NCBI GenBank assembly: GCA_012103325.1
Contig: WLWY01000003.1
Span: 868,001-932,000, forward strand
Length of the DNA stretch: 64,000 nt
Origin: Alphaproteobacteria bacterium
GTDB lineage: Bacteria; Pseudomonadota; Alphaproteobacteria; UBA8366; GCA-2717185
Direction of reading: 5' to 3'
The notes beneath the pieces are model-generated. The model was given only the letters and a program-made list of their open reading frames with translations, was not told the DNA's origin and did not search any database. A program made the position numbers and the translations under genes. Below, piece by piece: positions 28,176-37,000 of this stretch. The number at the start of each line of letters is the position of its first letter. Within the stretch, counting starts at the first letter, position 1.

Positions 28176-28778
28176 TTAAGCGACATACTTCGCAAACAAA
28201 ATCGCTTCCCCTGATTGCTTTACCAAGGGATGGCTGGGCAGTTTCTCGCGCGCAAAAGACATGTAGCGATTTGCGATGAGGAAGTGGCACAAATCCAAAT
28301 CTTGTGCCAATGCTATGATCGACGTTGCAGCAAGTCCCATCGTATAGGCCTCTGTCTCCGCCAGACTTATTAGCTTCGTTCCGAGCCCGAGCCTCCGATA
28401 TTCCGACCGAACGGTTATTGCACCGATATGCAGCGTTCGCAACGCGGGCCACTCGGAAAATCCGATCGGCAACCGATCAAGCTGCTTGAAACGTTTTGTC
28501 GCCCCTTCCGGACCGCTGAGAAACGCAACCATAGCGCCGACGACACATTCGCCCACCGCGGCGACTGTGCTGTTATCGCAGATCAGCTGATCAACGTGCC
28601 CCGAAAACGCTTGCGCGCCAGTTTTTAACTTAGCCTCATTCAGCTCAGGTTCGCTGCACGATACAAAATCCACAAGGCGCTCCGGTTCTAGACGAAACAG
28701 TTCGGCAATGGCTTGGGTATCGGCTTGACGCGCCACGTGAAACACCGGATTGGCGCTATGGTTGCCCAATGCGTTCAT
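28176..28778 (-). CDS. GNAT family N-acetyltransferase
   Basis: 200 residues from the ATG at 28778 (AAAGGGA upstream; an in-frame ATG at 28820 lacks one). The acetyl-CoA motif A is visible as LHIGAITVRSEYRRLGLGTK followed by LISLAETEAYTMGL around residues 125-160, and the C-terminus has a typical beta bulge end (GEAILFAKYVA). The acceptor substrate cannot be predicted. It is convergent with the SARP-type gene, with 44 bp between them that hold a weak dyad AATTCG-N8-CGAATT at 28132-28151. Confidence 0.8.
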   Translation of the reverse strand: MNALGNHSANPVFHVARQADTQAIAELFRLEPERLVDFVSCSEPELNEAKLKTGAQAFSGHVDQLICDNSTVAAVGECVVGAMVAFLSGPEGATKRFKQLDRLPIGFSEWPALRTLHIGAITVRSEYRRLGLGTKLISLAETEAYTMGLAATSIIALAQDLDLCHFLIANRYMSFAREKLPSHPLVKQSGEAILFAKYVA

Positions 28779-28942
28779 CACTCTTGTCCCTTTCGCATTC
28801 TCGAGGCGCGGAGCGCCCATTCAAGCTGCGGCAGGACATAAATGCATGAAGCGCGTTACACCATCGGTGTGTCTCGCGTTAATTCAGCGTGAAATCTGAG
28901 CATCTACTGTCGAACCTATCGTGAACACGACATCGCTGCCCG

Positions 28943-29949
28943 TTATAAACGGTAGACGCGCGCCGCTGTATCGTGGAATAGCTTTGCCCGCTCCCCCGCG
29001 GAGTAATCCTTGGTCATCCGCTTGAACGCATTCCACAAAACGGAATAGCTGCAACTGATCTTGTCGACCGGGAAATTCGACTCAAACATGCATCGATCCG
29101 GGCCGAACGCCTCGATAGCGGACTCGTAATAACGCCGCGTCGCATCGCACAGTTCTTGGCTGGTCGGCGGCTTCGGTTTTTCGTGCCAGCCGAAACCGCT
29201 GTAATCCATATTGATACCGCCAAGCTTGATCACGATGTTCGGACAGGCTGCAAGCGCCGCGATGCTCTTTTTCCATTCGATGAAGATTTCCTCACGCTTG
29301 CCGGCATATACGCCTATCCCAGCAACCCCGCCCAGGTGATTTAAGACGATTACCGTATCGGGAAATGACTGTGCCAGATCCACAACATCGGAGAGCTGCG
29401 GATGCCGGCAAACCGCTTCGAACGTGAGCCCAATGGCACCAGTTCGGCGAAGCCCTCGCGGAAGGACGCGTCCAAATACAAGCCCGGCGCCGATGCCCGG
29501 CTGATCCTAGGATCTGCGTCCCACGCGCCAGTTCGGCGGATACCGCGAAAGCGATCTGGAGCCGCCGCTATTTGAGCTTCCAGAACGGCCCGGACCCGAG
29601 ACCCGAGCTGCAGTTCCGCAAAGCCCATAATTCCCGCCGCGACGCGGGTCTTGCCGTATAGACCAGCCGCCGCCATCGCCGCGATGCCGTTGACGAACTC
29701 GACTTCGCCGACAGTTTTCAACTCCTCCGGCCCATCGGCGCGGTACATGGCGCGGCATTCGATAAAAACCGTCGAGACGATATTGTGGCCGGTCCGGAGA
29801 TCCTCCTGGATCTCATCCATCAGATAGCGTTGGTGAACGCGACCCGTGCGGTGGCCCCAAAGGTGATGGTGGGTGTCGCAGATCGGCAAGTCCGGTTCTA
29901 ACGCATCTTCGCAAACCTGATCGAGCCACGCGCAGTTTGTCGCGCTCAA
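28943..29949 (-). pseudogene. Amidohydrolase (COG3618-type metal-dependent hydrolase) with a frameshift
   Basis: Translation from the TTG at 29949 (overlapping the VOC gene stop) gives the N-terminal barrel with the metal H-x-H in PICDTHHHLWGHRTG and proceeds to FREGFAELVPLG, then runs out of frame to 29350. The other frame continues the family sequence LTFEAVCRHPQLSDVVDLAQ, then VIVLNHLGGVAG and CMFESNFPVDKISCSYSVLW. One base lost near 29427-29434 (CCATTGGGCTCACG) explains the break. Intact relatives hydrolyse lactones or cyclic amides in sugar or aromatic catabolism. The locus is the distal end of a VOC-cupin-SDR cluster. It may be a recent pseudogene or a sequencing error. Confidence 0.85.
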
Positions 29950-30350
29950 GCGTTGTTTTCCAGAAACTCGACCCAGTTCCCGTCAGGATCTTCAACCATG
30001 GAAATGCGGACGCCCGGACGCACGTCGCGCGGTTCTACCGCGACGGTGTAACCGGCGTCGCGGCATTTGTCCGTTATCGCCGCGAGATCCTTAACGGAAA
30101 TCGTCCAGTAGCGAATGCCGCTGGCTCCAAGGGGACCGCCACCATTGTCCGACTTCGCTGGAAGGGTGTCATGAATGACGATTTTTACGACCGTCGTACC
30201 GCACATCAACCGATGCATCCTACCGCCACCGGCCGGCATCTCCGCTGCGTATTCCAGGCCGAGCGTATCGCGATAGAATTTAAGCGCGGCGTCAAGGTCC
30301 CGCACCACGATGCCGATATCAATCGATTCCTTGCCCAGTTCGATATTCAT
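29946..30350 (-). CDS. VOC family protein (glyoxalase/dioxygenase superfamily)
   Basis: 134 residues with one vicinal-oxygen-chelate module pair: IDIGIVVRDLDAALKFYRDT at the start and RISMVEDPDGNWVEFLENN at the end, the latter with the usual metal Glu. The typical first ligand position reads DIGIVV rather than His, so metal binding in this protein is uncertain. VOC proteins include glyoxalase I, extradiol dioxygenases, epimerases and resistance proteins; substrate not assignable. It lies between the cupin gene and the frameshifted amidohydrolase, whose TTG overlaps its stop, so it is part of the same catabolic cluster. Confidence 0.88.
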   Translation of the reverse strand: MNIELGKESIDIGIVVRDLDAALKFYRDTLGLEYAAEMPAGGGRMHRLMCGTTVVKIVIHDTLPAKSDNGGGPLGASGIRYWTISVKDLAAITDKCRDAGYTVAVEPRDVRPGVRISMVEDPDGNWVEFLENNA

Positions 30351-30375
30351 CTTTTCTTCCCCCGATTTATTGGCG

Positions 30376-30726
30376 TCACGGTTCTATGCGAACGATGGCG
30401 CACATGCCGCCCTTGATCACGCGCGAGGTGTGCCCGCGCCCGCTCTTGTCTTCGGCCAGCAGTACGTCGCCCGGCTCCATCACATGGGTCGAGCCATCGC
30501 CCAATCCGATTTCAACCGACGCCGTCAGGTACATGACATATTGCCGCCGCGGTGCATTGTGAAAGTCGGTAAAAGCCCCTTCCTTTCGGAGACCGAACTG
30601 CGCCCCCGTAACGCCGGCGACGGCAGTACGAGTACCGTCCCGCTCGACATAATCAAGCTCGATTTGATCCATAATATCGAGATGGGATTCGTTGTCCTCG
30701 CCAGTGTAGACACGTACCAGTTTCAT
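30376..30726 (-). CDS. Small cupin-like protein
   Basis: 116 residues from the ATG at 30726, with a strong GGAGGGGAGG upstream; the longer in-frame reading to 30837 has no such signal. It reads as a small beta barrel: YVMYLTASVEIGLGDGSTHV then MEPGDVLLAEDKSGRGHTSR. This sequence type is common beside SDR and amidohydrolase genes in alphaproteobacterial catabolic clusters. The metal ligands are sparse (His in FHNAPRRQ and RGHTS), so an enzymatic role is unsure. It sits 29 bp after the truncated SDR. Confidence 0.8.
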   Translation of the reverse strand: MKLVRVYTGEDNESHLDIMDQIELDYVERDGTRTAVAGVTGAQFGLRKEGAFTDFHNAPRRQYVMYLTASVEIGLGDGSTHVMEPGDVLLAEDKSGRGHTSRVIKGGMCAIVRIEP

Positions 30727-30755
30727 CGATTTCCTCCCCTCCAAAATTACTCCAT

Positions 30756-31400
30756 TTAGACGACAGGCGTGCGGTTGCCGTCGACATTGATCGCTGTACC
30801 AGTGATATAGGAGCCAGCATCCGACGCCAGAAAACACGCCATGTTGGCGAACTCCTCCGCCTTGCCGACACGGCCCATCGGCACTGCCTTGCCCATCTTG
30901 TCGTAGAACTCTTCAATGGTTTCGTTCGAGCCGGACTTCAAATGGCGCTGCAAATGCTGATCGCTTTCAATCAACCCAACCAGCATGCCATTGACCAGCA
31001 CGTTGTGCGGAGCGCCCTCGCCCGCGAGGACCTTGGTCAGCGCCATACCTGCTGCGCGCGATACCGCCGTCGGCGCGCCACCCGCGCGCGGCGCCTTGGC
31101 GCCCGAATTCAGCACGTTGATGATACGGCCCCAGCGCCGTTCCTTCATGCCGGGGAAAACGAGCCGAATAAGACGGACTGCGCCCATCAGTTTCAGGTCG
31201 AGGTCTTCTTCCCAAAGCTCGTCGGTAATCTCCATGAAATCCATTGCTCGTGACGTGCCCGCGTTATTCACGAGGACATCGACGTCGCCAAGCTCACCAA
31301 CAATCGATTGATGGGCCGATTTGATCGCTGCGGGGTCACGCAAGTCGCACGGATAGGCACCAACTTTTGCACCGGGTGCCGCAATATGAAGACTATTCAC
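30756..31400 (-). pseudogene. Short-chain dehydrogenase/reductase missing its N-terminal NAD(P) motif
   Basis: The open frame (GTG at 31400) gives 214 residues beginning in the second Rossmann unit: AKVGAYPCDLRDPAA, VDVLVNNAGTSRAMDF, then RIINVLNSGAKAPRAGGAP and the C-terminal GSYITGTAINVDGNRTP. A normal SDR of this kind has about 35-40 more residues with the glycine-rich TGxxxGIG loop; upstream sequence in this frame has none of it and instead overlaps a sulfotransferase fragment. The usual Tyr of Y-x-x-x-K is also not evident (TAVSRAAGMALTK). The gene was probably cut by a deletion or insertion at about 31385-31400 and should not bind its cofactor normally. Confidence 0.85.
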
Positions 31401-31709
31401 GCATCTGGAATCAACTCCTTTATGCCCGCAAATACTTCAGGAAAATAGATGTAGTTGATCGACCCTTCACCGATCGCCTTTGCTTCGTTGGCGCCCTTAA
31501 ACAGCGCACCGTATCTTTTGAAACTCGTTACGGCTGTCCGGTGCCGATGGGTGCTCAACGTCCCATTGAATTTGAGTCCTGCATAGCAGAAGATGAAGTA
31601 ATTCACCTCCTTTATGGATGGCATAAAGACGTCAGGGTGCGCGCAGCAATATGCCTCTAGAGACGTGGTGCCGCACCGCGCCGGCGATGTAAAATGTCGG
31701 TAAGGTCAT
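31397..31709 (-). pseudogene. Sulfotransferase remnant (N-terminal fragment)
   Basis: An ATG at 31709 begins MTLPTFYIAGA. After a small frame shift in the PAPS-binding loop, the next frame reads PARCGTTSLEAYCCAHPDVF then MPSIKEVNYF, and continues with AIGEGSINYIYFPEVFAGIK and ELIPDA before a stop at 31397. These are the 5'-phosphosulfate loop (RCGTTSL) and neighbouring motifs of bacterial sulfotransferases, which move a sulfo group from PAPS to sugars or other acceptors. Everything after the motif that should continue into the 3'-phosphate site (a KxxxxxRNPVxRAYS-like stretch) is missing; the sequence passes directly into the truncated SDR. It lies beside the glycan operon, which suggests former cell-surface sulfation. 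Confidence 0.75.
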
Positions 31710-31779
31710 GTTCGAATCATCAGTCGAAACCGCCTCAATATGTATCCCTATTGCATATTCTCATTCGCACTGCCTGACT

Positions 31780-33012
31780 TTAATTCGGGTTACCTTCAGG
31801 CTGTCTTTTCAGCCGTGCAAAGAGCACCGCCGTCCAAACGACGCTGCCGCAGCCGAATGCGAGGAGCAACCCATATACTGACCAATTCGGCGTGAAATAA
31901 AACGCCAGCGCTACGGCCAAGCAAATTGGAAACATTGCGATACGGGATGACCACTTAAACAGACCACGGGCCAAAGCCGCATTCGAGAGCAACAATGCTG
32001 TGCTGTAGGGTGCGACGAATATGATGAGACCAAATGCAAGAAACTCAGCAGCAGTTCCGTAACTCGAACCAAACACAAGGGGAATAATGGAGTCGCCCAT
32101 CAGGTACACCAGCACCGTCAGAATGACCGCGGAGAAAAGAGATACTGGGATAGCAAGCAGAACATACTGTTGGTCGGCAGCACCGTTATTATGAAAGCTT
32201 CGGCTTAGCGCCGGCATAGCGGCGTTGCCGAAAGCACCCGGCACCATTGCGCAAACCTGAAGCAACTGCATCGCAAGCGCGAATTGACCAAACGTCACGG
32301 CATCCAAGTTCCAGCGACCGATCGCCAATGGCGCTTGCATGAACCATGCTACGGCAAGCGAAACGATAAGGCTCGCGCCGCTATCACGTAATAACCAGAC
32401 ATTTTCGCCTATTTTCCAGCTTGGACGAAGTCCTGGGTACGAGCGCTTTATCCACACATAACTGACACCAGCCTGCAACCACCAAACCGTCGCATAGACA
32501 AACAGCAATGACTTAATACCGCCACCATTGATCAAGAAAATAGAGGCTGCGACGACCTCCAGGGGGCGGAAAAAGAAATCTAGGAGCAGTACCTTCTGGC
32601 TATTTTCACTCGCTATGAAGAAATGACTTGCCCATAACGCAAGGCCGCGTCCCATGAGGCCGATGCAGGCGACCAGTAAAAAAAATCGAGTATCTGGATT
32701 TGACTCGACCAGCCAACCGCTCAAGAGACACATGCCGGCAACCACTGGCAACAGGAAAGCCCGAAATCCCAGCAGCTTCGCGGCGATATCGATTCCAACT
32801 CGCGGTCCTTGTCCGAAATATCGCGACATAACCGACTGGGACCCAAAATGGATCAGCGGAAGAAATAGAAGGCACCATGCTTGAACGTAAACAAACGTAC
32901 CATAATTCTGGGCACCCAATTCGCGCGCGGCAATCAGAACAAACGCCAATCTTGAGATGAGGCTGACCGCTCGCGCCAGCAGCAAGAACGCGGCATTGCG
33001 AAAAACGGACAT
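31780..33012 (-). CDS. Polysaccharide flippase (Wzx/MOP superfamily)
   Basis: 410 residues with about 12 hydrophobic helices (FRNAAFLLLARAVSLISRLA at the start, then FVLIAARELGAQNYGTFVYV). The MOP/PST family flips lipid-linked glycans across the inner membrane. The start is uncertain: the ATG at 33012 begins the first helix but has no near Shine-Dalgarno, while GGAGGAG lies 25 nt upstream and the frame stays open to 33177. Last gene of the minus-strand glycan operon, 95 nt after the pyruvyl transferase. Codon use is AT-richer than in the flanking metabolic genes. Confidence 0.88.
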   Translation of the reverse strand: MSVFRNAAFLLLARAVSLISRLAFVLIAARELGAQNYGTFVYVQAWCLLFLPLIHFGSQSVMSRYFGQGPRVGIDIAAKLLGFRAFLLPVVAGMCLLSGWLVESNPDTRFFLLVACIGLMGRGLALWASHFFIASENSQKVLLLDFFFRPLEVVAASIFLINGGGIKSLLFVYATVWWLQAGVSYVWIKRSYPGLRPSWKIGENVWLLRDSGASLIVSLAVAWFMQAPLAIGRWNLDAVTFGQFALAMQLLQVCAMVPGAFGNAAMPALSRSFHNNGAADQQYVLLAIPVSLFSAVILTVLVYLMGDSIIPLVFGSSYGTAAEFLAFGLIIFVAPYSTALLLSNAALARGLFKWSSRIAMFPICLAVALAFYFTPNWSVYGLLLAFGCGSVVWTAVLFARLKRQPEGNPN

Positions 33013-33107
33013 GGCTAGGCCGCTCGACTTCGCCGGACTCCTCCGGTCAGCGCTCAATTCGTAATATCCATAATTAGGATGGCGATTAGCGTCTCCATAA
33101 GGAAAAC

Positions 33108-34280
33108 TTAGTCGCCGCGCAGCCGCGACGTAAAACGTTCGGTTTCGCCATTCAAACTCAAGAGATGAGCTTCGCATTCAACATCGCGACGTAACCGGTC
33201 CGCTACATACTGCCGCTGTGTCCCGACTGTTTCGCGATTTTCCCACATTTCCTTTACCTTGGCCGATACGGAATCCTTATTCATCGTATCCCATTCGACG
33301 GCGTGGTCCTTCGCACCAACGGAGTCGACGAATCCCATCATGCGGGCGTCATAAGCAATACTGAATGTCGGTACGCCCAGCGCCGCGCCGAAGACGGACG
33401 AAACCAGACGGCTAGAGATTAGCATGTCGCAATGTTTCATCACGGCCATACACTCGGTCGCACTCATATTGCGGTCCAGTAATTTGATCGAGGTTAGGTT
33501 TTGATCATTGCGCCGAACGACATCCTCCATCGCCGCATCTTCTTCCGGAGTTTTATGCATGGGAATAATTAGAATCTGCGCAGTTGCTGCCAGATCGCCA
33601 ATGATGGCGCCGATGGTCGCATTTGCCTGTTTATTGGTTTCGCTGGAAAATCCCTGGTTCCGCTTCACCCAGTCGGGAATGTTTTCATCCATGTAACGAG
33701 TCGTTACACCGACCAGGGGCCGGCCGGGATCAATCCCCGCCCGCTTCAGAAGCGCAACACCAACGGCCTCAGACGCAGGGTTAAGCAGGCACCGCGGATC
33801 AGTTATCAAATGGCATTCCTTTACGACCCCTATCCGCCGCGCAATCTCCGTACCGATTTGTTCGCGGATTGCCAGCCGGTCAACTCTGTTTAAAAGAAAC
33901 GCGAAAAGTTTCTCACCCCATAACGTGCCATAGTCAAAAACAGTGATCCCATAGCACAAAACCGGGGTGCGAAAGATCATCGCGGTAAACATCACAAACA
34001 GGCAGTGGATTACTTGGCGCGGACTTTCGAAAAACGGGGCGCCAATCACAATCAATGCATCCGACCGCGCAATTCGTGGCAACGATAGCCAAGCGTTCCG
34101 TACACGGATCGTCCGAATCGATGAATAGGCGACGCGAGTCTTTTCCCGTCCACGGTCCAGCAACACAACGTCGATCGCGTCATAGACGCTTTCAAGCCGC
34201 TGGTTTACCGAAACAATTTGCGCTTCATCGCCGATCTTGGCGAATGACGTACCCCAAAGCGTGAACCGTTTCATGCGCAT
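33108..34280 (-). CDS. Polysaccharide pyruvyl transferase family protein
   Basis: 390 residues of the WcaK/CsaB type: KRFTLWGTSFAKIGDEAQIV at the start, LIVIGAPFFESPRQV near residue 77, VLCYGITVFDYGTLWGEKLF near residue 110, then the C-terminal half with GVTTRYMDENIPDWV near residue 190 and DMLISSRLVSSVFGAALGVP near residue 300. The usual His of the CSRLH-type motif reads as SSRLVSS here. The family adds pyruvate ketals to surface polysaccharides from phosphoenolpyruvate. Its ATG overlaps the stop of the preceding glycosyltransferase (TAATG), so the genes are coupled. Confidence 0.87.
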   Translation of the reverse strand: MRMKRFTLWGTSFAKIGDEAQIVSVNQRLESVYDAIDVVLLDRGREKTRVAYSSIRTIRVRNAWLSLPRIARSDALIVIGAPFFESPRQVIHCLFVMFTAMIFRTPVLCYGITVFDYGTLWGEKLFAFLLNRVDRLAIREQIGTEIARRIGVVKECHLITDPRCLLNPASEAVGVALLKRAGIDPGRPLVGVTTRYMDENIPDWVKRNQGFSSETNKQANATIGAIIGDLAATAQILIIPMHKTPEEDAAMEDVVRRNDQNLTSIKLLDRNMSATECMAVMKHCDMLISSRLVSSVFGAALGVPTFSIAYDARMMGFVDSVGAKDHAVEWDTMNKDSVSAKVKEMWENRETVGTQRQYVADRLRRDVECEAHLLSLNGETERFTSRLRGD

Positions 34281-35371
34281 TACCTACAGTTCAACGCATC
34301 TTGGTAGGCATCTAAATGAAGCCCTGCTGCAACCGAGGATTCGTTAAAGGATTTGACATACGCATAACCGGCGTCGCCACGCGCCCGCCAGGCGTCGTGC
34401 TGAAGGAGTTTTCGTAAACCCTTGGCAAAATCCCGATCCGGCACATGCTCGCCAAAACGAGAAGCGAATGTGTCCGGATCGACGGCGCTCAGGATGGCAC
34501 AGCGATAACCGCACGCTTCGATAAAGCTGTTTGGCAGACCTTCGCGGACGGAGGTATTTACAAGTATCCAGCTGCTGCCAAGGGTATCCGAGAGACGGTT
34601 ATCAGCGAACTGATCGATAAATCCGGTTAACTCCAGATTTGGAATATCACCGTAACGCGTTTGGATCATCGATGCGTATCTCGGGTCTTGGGCTGCGCCA
34701 ACGCATACAAACTGCACGTCGGGAAATTGTCTCGGCAGTTCAAGGAAGGCTTCGGGCCGCTTACGACGGTCCAACCGGCCAATGAAGCAGACCATAGGAC
34801 GGCGAGCCTTAGAAACCTCGGCAGGAAAACGTATCGGAGTTGGCAAGAATTTGGGCAGTACCTTCAAACTGTACTTTCGCTTTACACGTTCCCGTAAAAA
34901 CTGAGCTGGAACAAATACCCGATCCGCCCTGCGAACACCCTCGCGCGTGAAGAAATTTTCATAATAAGCGGCGGCCTTGAGTACCTGTGAGGCCGAATAG
35001 CTGGGATAGCGCAGCTCCAGCAACCAGTCCCGCAGAAGCCTCGGGTCGCGACACGTGACAAAATGCCTCTTGCTTGGGCGGGCCCATTTAGCCAACCAAG
35101 TTCCCACGCTCGGTTCCTGTGAGTGATAGATGTCTGAATCGACTTCGCCTAAAAGGGCAGCCCCTTGCTTGAATGCAAGCCGTGGGTAGGCGCAAACTTC
35201 AATCTCATCCAGCATGATGCGACGATCCGAAGTACCGCGCGGTTGCGGTAAAACAACAGTCACGCGATGGCCACGCTTAACGATCTCGTTGCCAAGCGAC
35301 CGGGTGGCAAATCCAAAACCGCCTGCCGGCCCCCAGCCAAGAATTTCCGTGCTTAGCAGGCAAACATGCAT
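34280..35371 (-). CDS. Glycosyltransferase family 4 protein
   Basis: 363 residues with GT-B fold. The N-terminal domain opens MHVCLLSTEILGWGPAGGFG and has FGFATRSLGNEIVKRGHRVT. The C-terminal nucleotide-sugar domain has MVCFIGRLDRRKRPEAFLEL near residue 195 and the GT4 acidic motif region VNTSVREGLPNSFIEACGYR near residue 275 (E-x7-E). It transfers a sugar from an activated donor onto a growing glycan; donor and linkage are unknown. Coupled to the pyruvyl transferase downstream and 28 bp after the next GT4 gene. Confidence 0.9.
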   Translation of the reverse strand: MHVCLLSTEILGWGPAGGFGFATRSLGNEIVKRGHRVTVVLPQPRGTSDRRIMLDEIEVCAYPRLAFKQGAALLGEVDSDIYHSQEPSVGTWLAKWARPSKRHFVTCRDPRLLRDWLLELRYPSYSASQVLKAAAYYENFFTREGVRRADRVFVPAQFLRERVKRKYSLKVLPKFLPTPIRFPAEVSKARRPMVCFIGRLDRRKRPEAFLELPRQFPDVQFVCVGAAQDPRYASMIQTRYGDIPNLELTGFIDQFADNRLSDTLGSSWILVNTSVREGLPNSFIEACGYRCAILSAVDPDTFASRFGEHVPDRDFAKGLRKLLQHDAWRARGDAGYAYVKSFNESSVAAGLHLDAYQDALNCR

Positions 35372-35399
35372 TTTTTAGTTCTTTGTAGGTTGGACAACC

Positions 35400-36668
35400 T
35401 CAAAGCGACGGGACTCGATCGCATGTCACCCGATTGATGACTTGCGCAAATTGCTCTGCGATCCGACGCCACGAAAAGTTCTTTGCGTGCATTTGAGCCT
35501 CGCTACCGAGCCGCAGGCGCATTGCCTTGTCCGCCACCAAGAGACAAATTGCAGCCGCCAAAGACGACGTATCGCCTGGTATCGTTAAGACACCAGTTTT
35601 TTCGGGTATTACCATTGTCGGAATACCAGCTATGTCAGAACCGATGAGCGGCAGGCCGCTCGCACCTGCTTCAAATAGAACCGTCGGCGTCCCATCGATA
35701 TCTCCGTTCTTGGCAAGAACCGATGGCACGCAAAAAATATCGCCCGATGCAAGAGCCTCCGGGAGCGTATCGTGCCCCATCGGACCCAGGAATTTCACGC
35801 GATCTCTCAGATTAAGCCGATCGACCTTCGCCTCAAACTCGCGCTTCAGAGGCCCGTCCCCGATGATAGCCAGTGTCGCATCCGTATTCCGAACCTCGGC
35901 TGTTGCCATAGCGTCAATCAAATGGGCGACACCCTTTTTCTCCACCAGTCGCCCGACAAAAAGAACAACTGTCCCCTTTAAATTGTTGCGGCTCCGCCAG
36001 TTCTCTTTCTGCTTAGCTGGCGAAAAGGTCTCAAGATTGGCGCCCATAGGTATGATCGGTATCTCTTCCGCCTCGAGCTCAACATTGATTTCCCGAAGTT
36101 TGTGCGCAATCCACGGCGCCACCGCAGTAACTGCGCCCGCGTTTCGAAGCACCCTGCGATAAGCCTGCTCAAGCAGCCTGTTGGGCAGCAGTCCCAAGTC
36201 ACCGCCGTGCGACGTTAGAATAAAGGGGGGTGAAGATCCCTTACGCCGCAAGCGAGATTGAACGGTACCCTGCGGCAATAACCAGTGAGCGTGAACGCAA
36301 TCATAATGGGCCGAAGCCAGTTCGTTTGCTACCGCTCGGGACAGCCCCCAAATCAAAAATGGAACCAAAAGCGCAAGCTGCGGATAATCCCTCACTCGAC
36401 CAGCAATTGCGCCAGGGTTGGTTAAGATTTCCAAACTGCGAATTGGCGCATATCTATAACGTTTGATCGTAACCGAGCCGTCAATTTCCTGTGCGCTAGC
36501 TCCAGGATAGAGAGGCGCAAGCACGGTGGGATCGAACTCATCCGCAAGGTGACGCGCTAAGTCCAATACAAAACGCGGTTCTGTATCTCCCTGCCATCGA
36601 GGCAAGGTTGTTGTGGTGATGAGAATTTTTTTCTTCAATTCCCAAATCCTCAAAATCAGGGCGCGCAA
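35400..36668 (-). CDS. Glycosyltransferase family 4 protein
   Basis: Up to 422 residues. No ATG opens this frame; starts available are TTG at 36668 and TTG at 36638 (ahead of KKKILITTTTLP, with GAGGA 9 nt upstream), and the latter fits protein alignment better. GT-B features: TLPRWQGDTEPRFVLDLARH, CVHAHWLLPQG, TSHGGDLGLLPNRLLEQ, VVLFVGRLVEKKGVAHLIDA and FCVPSVLAKNGDIDGTPTVL followed by FEAGASGLPLIGSDIAGIP with the E-x7-E region. This WcaL-like arrangement is typical of exopolysaccharide enzymes. First gene of the minus-strand glycan operon. Confidence 0.88.
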   Translation of the reverse strand: MRALILRIWELKKKILITTTTLPRWQGDTEPRFVLDLARHLADEFDPTVLAPLYPGASAQEIDGSVTIKRYRYAPIRSLEILTNPGAIAGRVRDYPQLALLVPFLIWGLSRAVANELASAHYDCVHAHWLLPQGTVQSRLRRKGSSPPFILTSHGGDLGLLPNRLLEQAYRRVLRNAGAVTAVAPWIAHKLREINVELEAEEIPIIPMGANLETFSPAKQKENWRSRNNLKGTVVLFVGRLVEKKGVAHLIDAMATAEVRNTDATLAIIGDGPLKREFEAKVDRLNLRDRVKFLGPMGHDTLPEALASGDIFCVPSVLAKNGDIDGTPTVLFEAGASGLPLIGSDIAGIPTMVIPEKTGVLTIPGDTSSLAAAICLLVADKAMRLRLGSEAQMHAKNFSWRRIAEQFAQVINRVTCDRVPSL

Positions 36669-37000
36669 TTCGTCCTATTCAAGACTGACCAAAGCGCCAA
36701 GAAATTGAATGCTTTATCTATTGATAATCCACCCGGTCGAAATCAATAATCTTAAAGTCAGATATAATATCAAACTATAATTGAATAAAGAAACTATTAC
36801 TTATTCCATGTAGTGCATGTCATAAAGTTGTAAGACATTATTAATGTCAATTATATCGCTAGTAGTACAAGTTCACGAAGCGCTGAAATCTTGATTTTGG
36901 AGCGAATATTCAGTCGAAGAACTCGAAAACCTATCACTTGGATAGCCGATTATATGCTTATGCCGTTTTCTAAAGACACACTTCAACTCCGATAACCTAT
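36669..37000. promoter_or_regulatory. AT-rich intergenic region with promoter of the glycan operon
   Basis: About 330 bp, markedly AT-rich, with no coding frame I trust. A minus-strand TTGACA at 36850-36845 could be the -35 box of the glycan operon, though the -10 match is poor, and a palindrome overlaps it. The quinone oxidoreductase gene ends at the right edge. Confidence 0.45.
36834..36848. promoter_or_regulatory. 15-bp dyad GACATT-N3-AATGTC
   Basis: Perfect 6-bp arms around ATT, overlapping the TTGACA on the minus strand. A repressor bound here would block the glycan operon; the regulator is unknown. Confidence 0.35.
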
